Assembly: GCF_032884065.1 (NCBI RefSeq)
Contig: NC_088864.1
Location: forward strand, 17,116,409-17,180,408
DNA length: 64,000 nt
Reading direction: 5' to 3'
Source: Artemia franciscana
Lineage: Eukaryota; Arthropoda; Branchiopoda; Anostraca; Artemiidae
In this document: positions 33,758 through 44,770 of the stretch, one piece after another
How positions within the stretch are numbered: position 1 is the stretch's first letter
Layout: the number at the start of each line of letters is the position of its first letter
Translations under genes and position numbers: made by a program
The notes under the pieces: generated by a model
The model's database searches: none
What the model saw: only the letters and a program-made list of their open reading frames with translations
What the model was told of the DNA's origin: nothing

Positions 33758-34565
33758 TTACCAAACATTTCTGTTTCCGAGCTTACTTTTAGCCAAGTCA
33801 AGAATCTGTTGCTTTTTTGATGTTAGGTACTCGGTAACAAATATTTCCAACCGAGCAAGTTTTGACTTACATGAAAACACTTTTCTTGCAGTTTCAGCAG
33901 ACTTGACCACAACCAACACAGGCGCAGGACGCTTTTTTGCATTTACAATGGTGTCCGAATCAGTAAAATGTGCTCGAAATTTAAATACAGAAACTATTGC
34001 AGTCAAAGAAAAATCAGAAATTTGCATTTTATCCGTAATCACATTCAATATACACTCAGAGATGGGAAGACCCCCACTTTGTTCAACACCATGAAATACA
34101 AGCTGATTTTGTCGCTTTTCCTGCTCCATATCATCAAGACGGGTTTCAAGCTGTTCAATCCTGTTTTCTAGGGCTAGGTTTGCGTTTTGGAGAGCCCGTA
34201 GTTTGTTTTCAATCTCATCAAACTTGGTCGAATACTGGACTAGTATAGAGTCGTGAATCTGAGAAACAATAGAGTCAATTATATCCGCACTATTTGATAA
34301 TCCAACTTTTTCACGTACTTCTTTTTCTATATCATTTCGGATATTGGATTTTAGCGTGTCCAAGTCCGATAAGGCAGAATTTATTGAATTCGCCGATGTA
34401 TCTGGTAAACTAGAACCACTAATCTCAAGATGCTTATCAGGAAAATCAGCTTATTCGGCAAAAGCGTTTGCAACGCCTAATTCATTTTTCTTCTTGGCCT
34501 CCTTTGAAATGTTAACAAAGGCTGAAAGCTGTGAGGCTGTTGTTGTCACGATTTCATGGCTTCCA
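33758..34565 (-). pseudogene. LINE ORF1: coiled coil plus RNA-binding-like domain
   Basis: The intact part (34363-33758) begins with a charged coiled coil (KFDEIENKLRALQNANLALE, IEQLETRLDDMEQ). This is followed by RQNQLVFHGVEQ and VVVKSAETARKVF, reminiscent of the RRM-like core of L1-type ORF1 proteins. An upstream extension to about 34565 is interrupted by a stop. ORF1 proteins bind LINE RNA; this assignment rests on position and layout. Confidence 0.6.
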
Positions 34566-35009
34566 TAACAAAATACAACATAGGATATTTTTTTGTTCTT
34601 GGCCTGAATTATATCCAACACTTGACATGGCCATAGTGGATAGTTTTTGAATTTTGCTAGAACAACAGCATCTTTTGTGAACTAAACCATTGAAATGTAT
34701 TATCAAAAATAAAAATAAAAACTGCACTTAACTTTAATATGTAGGCCCACGCGAGCTTGGCAATCACCTTGTAATCGGTCCAATCAGTCTTATAACGCTT
34801 AAAAATAGCTCTGGTAGTTAAGCCTGCATATCCAAAGATCGTATCCAATTTAACTCAATATCAAGTTCATTAGCAATTTATTATTCCAACAGATCATATC
34901 AAATTTCGTTCAATAGGTCAATATGCTTTTTTAGGAAACAGGTTTTGAGAGTGCAATATAAATCACATCTAGGTCCTTTTGCTTTGAACGATGAATGATA
35001 ACTGTTTGA

Positions 35010-36615
35010 ACGATGATGCCATCCTTTTTGGCTGTTTACATTTCCACCAGTATCTCTACAGTCAGGAATTCAAGGTTGTCTCTGACCATAAACTTCTGCA
35101 AGTAGTCTTAAGTTGCCCAATATCCAAGTCATCACCAAGACTGCAGAGGATGCTTCTAAGGATTCAACCATATAATCTCATAATAGCATTTTGCCCCTGT
35201 TGCAACTAAACCTCCCCAAAGAAGATAAGAAAATGGAAGAAGAAATGGAATCATATGTTCACTCTATCATATCTCTTCTACCAATAATCAATGCCAGACT
35301 CAAGAGACTTAAACGGGAGACAAAATCCAACCCACAGTTAGCTGAGCTTGCCCAAGCAATCCAAAAAGGTTGGCCATCCTGCAGAAGAAACCTCCTTGCA
35401 ATGCTTGCCCTATTCTGGAATGTCAGGCATGAACTAACAGATGTAGACAATATCATAATGAAAGGAGATTGCAACAAGCCCATGTAATCGTTTTTTGGCC
35501 TGGAATGACAAAAGATACTGAAGAATTCATCAAACACTGTCATGCATGCTCCATTATCCAAAATTCCAACCAAAAAGAGCCCTTAATACCACATAGCATA
35601 CCTCATCTACTATGAGAGAAGGTTGGGTGCAATCTATTTTACAAGAATGGAAAATACTACATCATTACTGTTGAATATTACAGTTGCTTTTTTGAAGCCA
35701 ATAGATTGGGCAAAAATGCAAATGCACATCACATAATATCCTGTCTTATGAAGCATTTTGCGTGCTACAGAATCCCTTGTACCCTTATAATTGACAACAG
35801 CCCCCAGTTCACATCCAAACTATTCCAAAAATTTATTGATAATTGGGAAATCTCTCAAACCACATCATCCCATAACTTCCCTCAGTCAAATGGACTAGCA
35901 GAAAGAATAGTGCAAACAGCCAAAGATATGCTTATCAAAACAGATATTGCAGGACATGACTTCAACTTAGCATTGCAGGAGTACAGGAATACCCTTGTTG
36001 ACAGTCTAGCATCCCCATCACGACTGTTGAGAAGCAGAAACTTGATGTCAGTCATTCCCTGCACTAAACAGCTTCTCATACTAAAAACTGTTTACCATAA
36101 ATGATTTCCACAAAATTAGATGAAATAACAGTCATGCCAAAGCAAATATCATGACAAACAGTCAAAGGAACTAAAACCTTTGCAAATCAGCCAACCAGAC
36201 CAAGCTCAAATTTGTGGGAAACTTTGGCAAGCTGGAAATTTTAAAAGAGTAGATGCAAACCCAAGATCATACATAATTGAAACAACCAAGGGAGGAACTT
36301 ACCAACACAACAGGCAACACATAAAAACACTAAACAAGCATCTTCAATCAATGGACCTTGCTGACCATGAGGAGGACAGCCCTGAAGCCAAAACTTCACC
36401 AGCACCTATAAGTCCATCATCAATATCCCCCTTCCCACCTGTAACACCAATAAAAACCCTTCCCCAACCCATAAATCTTGAGTATAGCTCAATGCTCTGC
36501 ACACTCCTTCCAACACCAAGCACCATTTGCTCAACCCAAGAAGGACCCCAAAACTCCCCATATGTAGCCCATAGTGGCCAGCTTGTGAAGCCAATACAGA
36601 GAATTGACATGTGAG
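35010..36615 (+). pseudogene. Decayed gag-pol, 3' part (RNase H end, integrase)
   Basis: It resumes with HQYLYSQEFKVVSDHKLL, the end of RNase H. The integrase zinc-binding region follows (HCHACSI near 35540, in broken frames). The core is at 35706-36104, with LIIDNSPQF and SSHNFPQSNGLAER holding the expected Asp and Glu. A C-terminal stretch (36180-36614) has RSYIIETTKGGTYQHNRQHI, the usual tail of Gypsy integrases. Stops separate the pieces. Confidence 0.8.
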
Positions 36616-36763
36616 AAATTCCCTAAACTATGTGTATTAAGCAACAAATAAGTTGTGAATAAGCAGTAAACTTATAAGTGTAGTGCCATATGGAAGAACC
36701 TTTATTTAGTTAGTTTAATGTAAAAGATCAAATTTTATAAGTTTTGTACCAGTTATTTAGTTT

Positions 36764-36778
36764 GGAAAAGAGGAAGGA
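36764..36778 (+). other. Polypurine tract of the LTR element
   Basis: GGAAAAGAGGAAGGA is 15 purines in a row directly before the TG of the 3' LTR, the expected primer site for plus-strand DNA synthesis. Confidence 0.8.
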
Positions 36779-36859
36779 TGTAACATTCTAACTCACTTTT
36801 CTATTCTAGGTGACCTGGGTTTTTAGTACTTATTCAAATAAAAGACTATAATTTTTACA
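36779..36859 (+). repeat. 3' LTR (81 bp)
   Basis: Starts TGTAACATTC and ends TTTTTACA. It has the same length as the 5' LTR and about ten substitutions. AGTG follows at once as the second target-site copy. Confidence 0.9.
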
Positions 36860-38857
36860 AGTGGTTAAGACACTTTTAGAAGGAAGAGTCATTTGAAGAT
36901 GACCCATGAAGTGGATTGCCTTCAACTTCAAAAAACAATGAAAATATTGACAGAACCCATTATCTTGCATGTTCAGATTGTCAGTTAACAATCAGAATGA
37001 TCATGGGAGAGTTGGATTAGACTCACATTACTTTTCATCAGGCTTTGACCAAAGAATAGAGGGTGGAAAAAATATACACAGAAGTGCTTCCAAAAACCCT
37101 TTTGCAAGACTGAAAAGATATGAGGAAGGAGAGATACTTTGATCTGCTGTATTCAATTGAAAATGACCCTTTTTTCTAGAACAAGTTATTGCTAGTGATT
37201 AGCCTTGGGTGGTTGAGTACAACCCAAAAATCAAGAGTCAGAGCATAGAGTGGCACACTTCAACCCCTCCAAGGACAAAAAAAGCAATGATAAGTTGAAA
37301 ATCCAATTCCTCCTGATTTGTTTCTTTCAGCATTGTCAGAATCATTCACAGAGTGTATACCTCAGAACCAGACAGTCAATCAACACTATTACCATGAGGT
37401 TTTTGATAAACTTCAGCAAAGGGTCATTTGAAAGAGACTAAATATCAAGAACAACAGGGTGTTGCATCACAATAATGCTCCTTTTCACACATCAAATTCA
37501 ACAAACAAATTTTGGCTAATAAAGTCATTCTTGGGGCTCTTATCCTCCTTATTTGACTGACTTGAGTTCTTTTGACTTTTGTCTGCTTCTAAAATTTATA
37601 AGTCATCCCATAGGAATTCATTTTGGGACAGTTGAAAAATTCACACAAATGTAAGTAACCAACTAAAGGCTATTCTATTACCAGAGTTCAGGTCCAGCTT
37701 TGAGGACTGGAAGAACCTTCTCTGGTACTGTATCCAGAATTTTGTTTAAGGAAGAAGGATTATAAAAGAAGATTAGTTATTATCAAGGTTTTTGTTGTAT
37801 GTAAAATTTGTTTGTATGTGTTTTTGTTACATCTGGAATCTTTTTTCAGGGAGGGGGTTGTAAGCCAGTACCTTTCCCCCTTTCTTCCTTGATTGTGGCC
37901 ATGACTATAGCCTATTAAAACACAAATTAATTGAGACTACAGAATTTCTTATTTTAGCCCTACTACTAAATATATCCAAATCAGTGTATATATTTGCATA
38001 TCATGAAAGTAGGGGTAAAGTTCATTTTTGATGCAGATGAAGGTTATATTTAGATTCAGAATGCAATTCTGGGAATATATTTGCACAAAGGGGGGATGAG
38101 GGATATACTCTGTTTTATATAGCCTACATTCTAAAAAAATCATGAATTTCTTAGAAAAAATGGAAAAAAGGAAATAGGTGAAGATAAAGATTTCTCCTGC
38201 AGAAAAATATATTAACTAGGATTATTATACATGACCTATTATGAAGTAGGCATAAGAATTGTTTTCTGAATATGTCTCTTTATGTGATGGACTGATTATA
38301 TACCTATACCTAATCCTCTTGTCAGAGCCTACATACCTGTAAATTAAACCAGTAGTGATGGAATAAAAAAATGGAAAACACATTGGAAATATACAATTTG
38401 GGCTATATATTTGAACATTTCTGCATTTTACAAAGTAAGAATTGTTTTTTTTAACAGGCTTACTTCTCAATATCCTGATTCTAGGCTTATATTCATGAGC
38501 TTACTAACATTCTTAGATATAGTCAAATTTAAGCTATGGAACTAGGCATAGAGCTAGCCTATTTATGAAAGTTTCCCTTACCTAGGCCTATCCTACCCTG
38601 ACTCAACTAGGCTTACTTTCCAAGATGAGGAAAATCATAAATTTTGGAAATTTTACAAGTATGATGGACAAAAGAGCTTCAAAGCATCTTCCTGGACCTT
38701 AACGTGTGCTAGTCTATAGCTTACATCGATTCCTGGAAGTGTCATTAACTTAGGCAAAACTCAACAAATTCCCAAGTTAACAAAAGCATCTGAAATACAA
38801 TTTCAGTTTTTTTTCATCATGTCTAGTATGTACACATTATTTTGGCTATCATATTAC

Positions 38858-38917
38858 CTTAGTCACATTGGGAAAGCCAGATACATCACTGTAAATATCG
38901 AGTTCACAATCATCCAT
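38858..38917 (-). CDS. LDIY/coiled-coil/RS gene, first coding exon
   Basis: On the minus strand ATGGATGATTGTGAA opens 20 codons that end at AAG|GTAATATG, phase 0. The peptide is MDDCELDIYSDVSGFPNVTK. The acidic LDIY motif at residues 6-9 is the notable feature. In FLASH (CASP8AP2) an LDLY motif ahead of the dimerising coiled coil helps recruit the histone pre-mRNA cleavage machinery. The phase matches the coiled-coil exon at 27600, about 11.3 kb away. The frame is short, so the call depends on the fit of motif, donor and phase. Other nuclear proteins (for example CPSF6) also begin with such DIY motifs. Confidence 0.6.
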
Positions 38918-39860
38918 TTTAAATTTGAATATTTCGCTTTAATAATGGCATCTGATAAAAATTGTCTCTTTGGCTAGACAGCGCAATTTCAATCCACAGC
39001 AGGGATGGGATAACAATGGATTTCTATTTAGAAGCATTTATTTTGGTTATACTCCATAAATATTTCATTGAATAGCCCTGAGTTCTGGCGCTTATTCTTG
39101 TACTATTATTTGTTAGCGTAAATTTTGTTTTTGTTTACTATATTGCCCGATAGTTTAATTTTACTTATTGCAATAATGCGTTCCCTTTGTTCTGACGCAA
39201 GTTGGTTAACTCTCATCTGAAAGCTTAAACTTTATCCATCATATCCTATGTGAGTGAGTAAAATAAAGATTTGTCTTCTTTCTAACTCATCTTTAGTCAC
39301 CAGTTATTTTGAAAACCATTGGGTAAAACTATACCTTCAAATCATGAAGCATTAGCAGCCATAAACAAACACTTGTTTTCACTTCAGAATGTTAGGTATT
39401 CTGCATGGAGTCTTTGGTCTTAAGTGGCCTTCCAGAGAGACCGCCAGCAATATAAGGACACTATAATGCAACGGATGAATTTATACTCTTATAATAAACG
39501 TAGGCATTGAATATCATCATAGTGAAAGAGAAATTTTCAAAAAAGCCTTGCTTAGTCAAGCGCAATCTATCATAACCCCTGAAAGGCTTTTGAACCATCG
39601 GTTAGGAATCGTTGGATTAGACTAACAAAGTACAATAGAAGATCAAACTAACTGAAACCGATCAAACGAAAATAGAGCATCCTACTTTAACTAGCAAAGA
39701 AAGTCAATTGTTCGTCAAAGATCGAGAAAATTCCCAAGCTAAAGTTTCCAGCTTGACCCTATTAGGTTAGTAGAATTTGGGCTCAATCCGTTCAAATGGT
39801 TTCCACCCAAACCATTCTTGCTGTCACCTTATATTTAGCTCACGTGTTCTGCTGGAGGAA
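38918..39860. other. Upstream region of the LDIY/RS gene
   Basis: This should hold the 5' UTR and promoter of the minus-strand gene. No convincing TATA box, CpG block or other recognisable gene is evident. Confidence 0.35.
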
Positions 39861-41560
39861 TCAAACGATTAGTAAGTGCAGATTATTTTAATGTTTATAG
39901 ACTTCTTGAAAGCATATGGAATGCCTCCTAGCGTATGGAATGCCTCCAAAAATTGCGAATATGATTAAATCCCTGTATGCTGCACAGGTTTGTGCAGTCC
40001 AGAAGGAAAATAGGCTGTCAGAGTAGTTCCCTGTTGAGTCAAGGATGTTTACTATCTCCAATATTATTCGCAACGCTTATTAATTTTGTTTTTTTTAGCT
40101 TGCCACTTCAGAGGAGGCATACAACTAAGCCCTGAGAGTCAAATACATGACTCCGATTTCGCTGACGATGTTATTCTCATAGCTCACTACTAAGACAACA
40201 TTCAACGTAATCTGAATGAATTAGCAGCAAAAGCTACCCCTATGGGCCTGAAGATTATTATTAATATAACGAAAAGTATGTCAAACGTAGCTATGACAAC
40301 CATTGCAACTGGGATTCGATTTAGAGAATTTAATTACCTCGGTAGTACAATTACCCAAGATGGGATGTGTGACAGAGAAGTCTTGCTACGCATAGCGTAT
40401 GCAGGTTGACTATTTTCTCAGCTGAAGAATATTTGGAGGTGCAGATACTTCTCTCAGAAGTTGAAATTACAATTGTTTAGGAGTAATGTACTCTCTGTAC
40501 TTTTATATGGATACGAGTCCTGTAGCCTTTCAAGGAAAATGGGCTGTCAGAGTAGTTCCCTGTTGAGTCAAGGATGTTTACTATCTCCAATATTATTCGC
40601 AACACTTATTAATTTTGTTTTTTTGAGCTTGCCACTTCAGAGGAGGCATACAACTAAGCTCTGAGAGTCAAATACATGACTGCAATTTCACTGACGATGG
40701 TATTCTCATAGCTCACTGCTAAGACAACATTCAACGTAATCTGAATGAATTAGCAGCAAAAGTTACCCCTATAGGCCTGAAGATTAATATTACTATAACG
40801 AAAAGTATGTCAAACGTAGCTATGACAACCATTGCAACTGGGATTCGACACGAAGGCACTGATATAGAAGAGTTCAGAGAATTTAATTACCTCGGCAGTA
40901 CAATTACCCAAGATGGGAAGTGTGACAGAGAAGTCTTGCTACGCATAGCGTATGTAGGTGGACTATTTTCTCAGCTGAAGAATATTTGGAGGTGCAGATA
41001 CTTCTCTCAGAAGTTGAAATTACAATTGTTTAGGAGTAATGTACTCTCTGTACTTTTATATAGATACGAGTCCTGTAGCCTTTCGAAGAATTCTGAGAAA
41101 AGACTACTTGACTTAAAGAATGATTGCCTGCTTAGAATCCTTGCCGGGAATTGGACCGATAGAGTAACAAATCCCCAGATTAGGACTGATACTGAACAAC
41201 CACTGGTGACCGACGAGATCAGAATGAGCAGATGGAAGTATTGCGGACATATGACCCGTATGAGCAAAGGACGCCTCCCATACGATTTATGGTGTTGGAC
41301 CCCAACCGACATTCGAAGCAGTGGAAGACAACGCAGTACACTTGGTAGATCCCTGGAAAAAGAAGCAAGGAGTCTCCGAACCACTTTGAATGAACTTTGG
41401 TCTTTGGCACAAGATCGGTCAAGTTGGAGGTCAACCATCACTACCCTATCGCATTTAGTAAGTAAGCATTTTGCGAAAGGAAAACCTATTATTCCATTGA
41501 TAATAGTAGATGATAAAGAGATTATAGAAAAAAAATGATGTATCAGGCTTTCTTTCAAGA
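39860..41560 (+). pseudogene. RTE-like LINE fragment with 529-bp internal tandem duplication
   Basis: Decayed frames read AYGMPPKIANMIKSLYAAQ-like text (in broken frames), SQGCLLSPILFATLINFVF and DFADDVILIAH. A longer open frame (40807-41538) then has FNYLGSTITQDGKCDREVLL, the typical region after the catalytic FADD box, and a C-terminal RMSRWKYCGHMTRMSKGRLP with LWSLAQDRSSWR, as in RTE/BovB-type LINEs. About 40004-40531 is repeated as 40532-41078. No endonuclease and no complete reverse transcriptase remain. Confidence 0.8.
40004..41078 (+). repeat. Tandem duplication, period 529
   Basis: AAGGAAAAT(A/G)GGCTGTCAG starts both copies (40004 and 40532). The copies are nearly identical, except that copy 1 lacks about 24 bases present in copy 2 near 40852-40880 (the HEGTDIEE codons). 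The duplication arose after the LINE inserted. Confidence 0.85.
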
Positions 41561-42269
41561 CTTGGGGTGGGTAGCATTTAAAGACTTCCTAGGATGTGGG
41601 CCCGTGTTGCCATTGTAGTGTGGGTCCCAGTAATTTTAGTCGCTGTCGGTTTATGATTGATTATCGAGAGGGGTCTTTCTCAACACAGTGTCTTCAAACC
41701 TCAGTGTTTGAGATACGAGATCAGTGGCTGACGGTTCTATTACAATAAGACGGATTTAAAAAAAATTGAATACATTTTTTATAGTTAATCAAGATAGAAA
41801 TAAATGACTATTGCGAGGATATAATGAAAGACAATTGTGGTGAGAAGTGTTAAGAAAGACACAAAAGTAATTCTTCTTTTGTTAATTAAATATGCCCAAA
41901 TAAGTTGTAGAAAATGATTGTCTAAAAGCTCATTGAACAGCTAAGAAAACCTGATATGTTTTATAATTTTACAACTAACAAAGCTATTGTAGCTGTTGTT
42001 TTACTGTGGCAGTAAAAAGCTATTGTAGCACAAAAAACTGTTTTTTGCAAAAAAATTAAACAAATATCCCTGATCAAAAACAAAATTATCTGTTCTTTTT
42101 AGCATAAAAAAGCTCTTTCAATAAATAGGACACTTCTATCAAAACAAACTCTTTATCTTAAAAAGTGCTTCAAAAAAGGTTTGTAGGCCGGAAAGGTGAA
42201 TTTTTCTACTGATCCAGATAAACCCAGTTCTTACTTGCTTTTATTCAATTACAATCTGCCAATATAAGT
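41561..42269. other. Gene-free AT-rich stretch
   Basis: Nothing recognisable lies between the two LINE fragments. Confidence 0.4.
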
Positions 42270-43830
42270 CAATATAAATGAAGTCGTAGGTTACGATGAA
42301 GAACCTATTGAAGATTACGAAGATGATTTTTGAAAGAGGGATAGTACCAGGCGATTTTAGAGAAAAGTTAATCAAACTACTTTATAAGAAATGTGAAAAA
42401 AGCGAGTTTAATAATTACAGAGGCATTAGCTTGGTTTCCGTACGAAGCAAATTACTTATCCTGATCGTACTTACTAGACTAAGAGACGATGTAGATCAAG
42501 TTTTAAGAGAAGAACAATTTGGTTTTGGGAAAGGAAATGCGGCTCAGATTTAGAAACTGTATACAAGGTTTTATGAGAAGAATCGCGTGATTTTAGGAAG
42601 GAGGAAGATACATCAACCAAATTTTAACTCTTAGAGTAATAACTTTGACGTATCTGAATCATAAGACTTCTTTATTAATTTTTTTACAGAATTAAAAAAT
42701 GTATTTGATTCAGCTGACAGAAGCTTTAATGAAAGTCTTATTCTTCTATGGCGTAAGTCCTATCCATGGACTTAGTCTTCCAGATGAGTGCATTGAAGTA
42801 ATTAGTGTTTGCACGATATTAATATTGCTGCAGTTAAGGTAGGAAGCGAGGTTAGAAGTTGGCTCAGTAAAGAATCAAGCTTATATAAAGAATATTTCCT
42901 ACCATCGTTTATAGGGATAATTTTGATGGACCTTGGCACAAGAAATACAACAAAGACTCTAAGAGAATATGCCATCAAATGGGAATGTAAAATTCAACAA
43001 GAATTTAGATTATGCAAATGATTTGAGTGCCCTAAATAAAAACTTTAGCGAAATGGAACAAATTTTGAAGTTTTTGGGGGTGCAGGAATAGATTTGAATA
43101 TTAAGGTTAAGAAGACTAAGTTGCTTAGATGACAGATAAATGAGGGTGAAGAAGAGATTTTAGGTAACGAAAAAAATCAATCAAGTGGATAGGTTCAGTT
43201 AACTTGGTAGTATTATTAGTAAAGATGTATAATAGTCAAGGTGTAAGGTGTTTACCCGAGTTGAAAAAAGTTTGGAAGAATAACGAGAAAAGTCTGCGAT
43301 CTAAGATTAGAATATTGGAAGCTATTCTAATGATAGAAGTCAGGTATAGTTGTGAAGCATGGTCATTTCAAAATACTGAGGTATATTCATTAAATTATTT
43401 CCGATAAAATTGCCTAAGGACAGTTTTAAGTCCTTAGAGTAAAGTCCTAAGTCCTAAGTCCGTTTTAAGTCCTAAGTACTTAACTTAGAGTAAAGTCACA
43501 AAAAACACAACAATTATCAAAGAGTAAGTCGCAAGAAAAATGCGTTTCGATTCCGCTTTTTAGGGCTCTAGGTCACGTTTCAAAGATGAAGGATGACAGA
43601 CTACCAAATATTGTGCTTTTTGGCCATCCAATTGAGCTAAAACAGAAGCAGGTTGTCCCAGAATGGGGAGGATAGAAGTCATAATAAAGGACTTAAGTGA
43701 AATTACAACTAAATGGCGGGAGCAAAGAGTGAAGCTTTGAATAGATTAGGGTGTAGTAGGAGCGTGCTCAGTTTTGTTTGTATCTGGCAGTTTGTCGCTG
43801 AAGTGAGTCTTTAATGGAAATTGTAGTAAC
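42270..43830 (+). pseudogene. Second RTE-like LINE fragment, heavily decayed
   Basis: 42296-42553 reads FREKLIKLLYKKCEKSEFNN, NYRGISLVSVRSKLL and EEQFGFGKG, which are reverse transcriptase fingers. Later pieces (43204-43407) read KSLRSKIRILEAILMIEVRY and SCEAWSF. From about 43560 GHVSKMKDDRLPNIVLFG resembles the C-terminal GHV.RM...RLPK motif. Frames shift often. It is a different copy from the one at 39.9-41.5 kb. Confidence 0.7.
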
Positions 43831-44400
43831 TAAACGACAGTTAAAAAAAAATATAGATCTAAAGGTAGTATTTTACTCACACTGCTTAAGGAAACACAAT
43901 AATGTCACTTTATAAATGATTATGCAAGACATATACAATTGAAATCAAACATAAACATGCCAAGTATATAATTGACTTTTGTTATCTAAAAAAAAGTTGA
44001 AACTTAATCAAACCAACACCCCCTTATAAAATCTGGACCAAAAGATAGATTTCTAAAATATAAAAAATAGTAAATACTTGCTTAACTTGCCTAGATGTTA
44101 CGTCAAAACCATAATTAGCTATCTCAATGTTATTTGTCGAAGTGACTGACCAAATTAGAGGAAAACAAGATCCATGGAGTTCAATTGACAAATTACAAAT
44201 AAAATAAATAAATAAGAGACCTCGAAAACCTTGAAATCCGGATTATATAATCTATTATTTTAGACACTTTGTTGCAAGTTCGCCAAATAGTTACTTTAAT
44301 CGGAAAACCATTTGCGACCTATGTAAAATTTGGTCATTTCAGTTGTCAGGTATTATCACATGGCATGCCAACTAAAAGGACAGGAAGCAAGCGGTGAGTT
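43830..44400. other. Gene-free AT-rich stretch
   Basis: A 51-base segment at about 44345-44395 has exon-like edges (TTTCAG| and |GTGAGT) and an open phase but no recognisable content. No gene is called. Confidence 0.35.
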
Positions 44401-44429
44401 TCTGTTCTATTGACTTTCCTATTTTGGTT

Positions 44430-44770
44430 TTTAGAATTAGCTCTTAGGTATTTAGTTATCACACAGATTTGCAGATTCACACAGATTTTAAGATTCACAC
44501 AGATTTTTGACACTAAATGTCAGGTTTTGCATTCAATATATGTCACTAATTGTTATTTTTTTATATGTATTTTCTTCTATAATATAAATATTCTCCCTCC
44601 CGCTTTAATTTTCAGAATTAGCTTTAAGGTATTTAGTTATCACACAGATTTTAAAATTCACACAGATTTTAAACTCTACATGTCAGGTTTGCTTTCAATA
44701 TGTGCCATTAATTGTTATTTTTTTATATGTATTTTCTTCCATGATATAAATATTCTCCCTTCCACTACCC
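44430..44770 (+). repeat. Tandem duplication, period 181
   Basis: TTTAGTTATCACACAGATTT starts at 44451 and 44632, with matching sequence on both sides (AGAATTAGCT, ATGTCAGGTTTGC, TATAAATATTCTCCCT). The short ACACAGATTTTAAAATTC motif is itself repeated inside. Confidence 0.8.

Larger units (their letters stand above)
30300..34620 (-). mobile_element. CR1/Jockey-like LINE inserted in the LTR element
   Basis: It is read on the minus strand from about 34.6 kb to 30.3 kb. ORF1 is followed by an endonuclease and a reverse transcriptase. The LTR element's RNase H coding region is interrupted at about 30137 and resumes at about 35010, so the insertion came later. The 3' end has no poly(A) but shows a short tandem AAATTAACAG repeat (about 30350-30373), as in LINEs that end in short repeats. 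Exact ends and target duplication were not resolved. Confidence 0.8.
27886..36859 (+). mobile_element. Gypsy (Mag-like) LTR retrotransposon, full span
   Basis: Two 81-bp LTRs (27886-27966 and 36779-36859) both run TGTAACAT...CA and differ at about ten positions. The 4-bp duplication AGTG directly flanks them (27882-27885 and 36860-36863). TGGTGTCAGAAGCC follows the 5' LTR at once as a primer-binding site, and GGAAAAGAGGAAGGA precedes the 3' LTR as a polypurine tract. The order gag, protease, reverse transcriptase, RNase H, integrase is that of Gypsy elements, and such short LTRs are known from the Mag lineage. Stops and frameshifts run throughout, and a LINE is inserted in the RNase H region. 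Confidence 0.9.
27720..37780 (+). mobile_element. Mariner-like transposon remnant, split by an LTR element
   Basis: Downstream of the LTR element (36864-37770), decayed frames read EDDPRSGLPSTSKNNENI, then LHHNNAPFHTSN, then SSFDF, matching the mariner transposase blocks before and within the DD34D catalytic domain. The central HHDN block has lost its Asp (HHNN), and a stop sits in the TGDE block, so it is dead. Upstream (27770-27881) TYRDIILS... matches the N-terminal helix-turn-helix part. Removing the LTR element and one AGTG copy joins the two parts in frame at LV|VKTLLEGR. Terminal inverted repeats were not located, so the outer limits are approximate. Confidence 0.7.

Noticed and set aside
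44345-44395. A 51-base micro-exon (TTTCAG ... GTGAGT)
   Set aside because: One phase is open, but there is no partner exon, homology or coding bias. Short chance matches to splice sites are expected in this much DNA.
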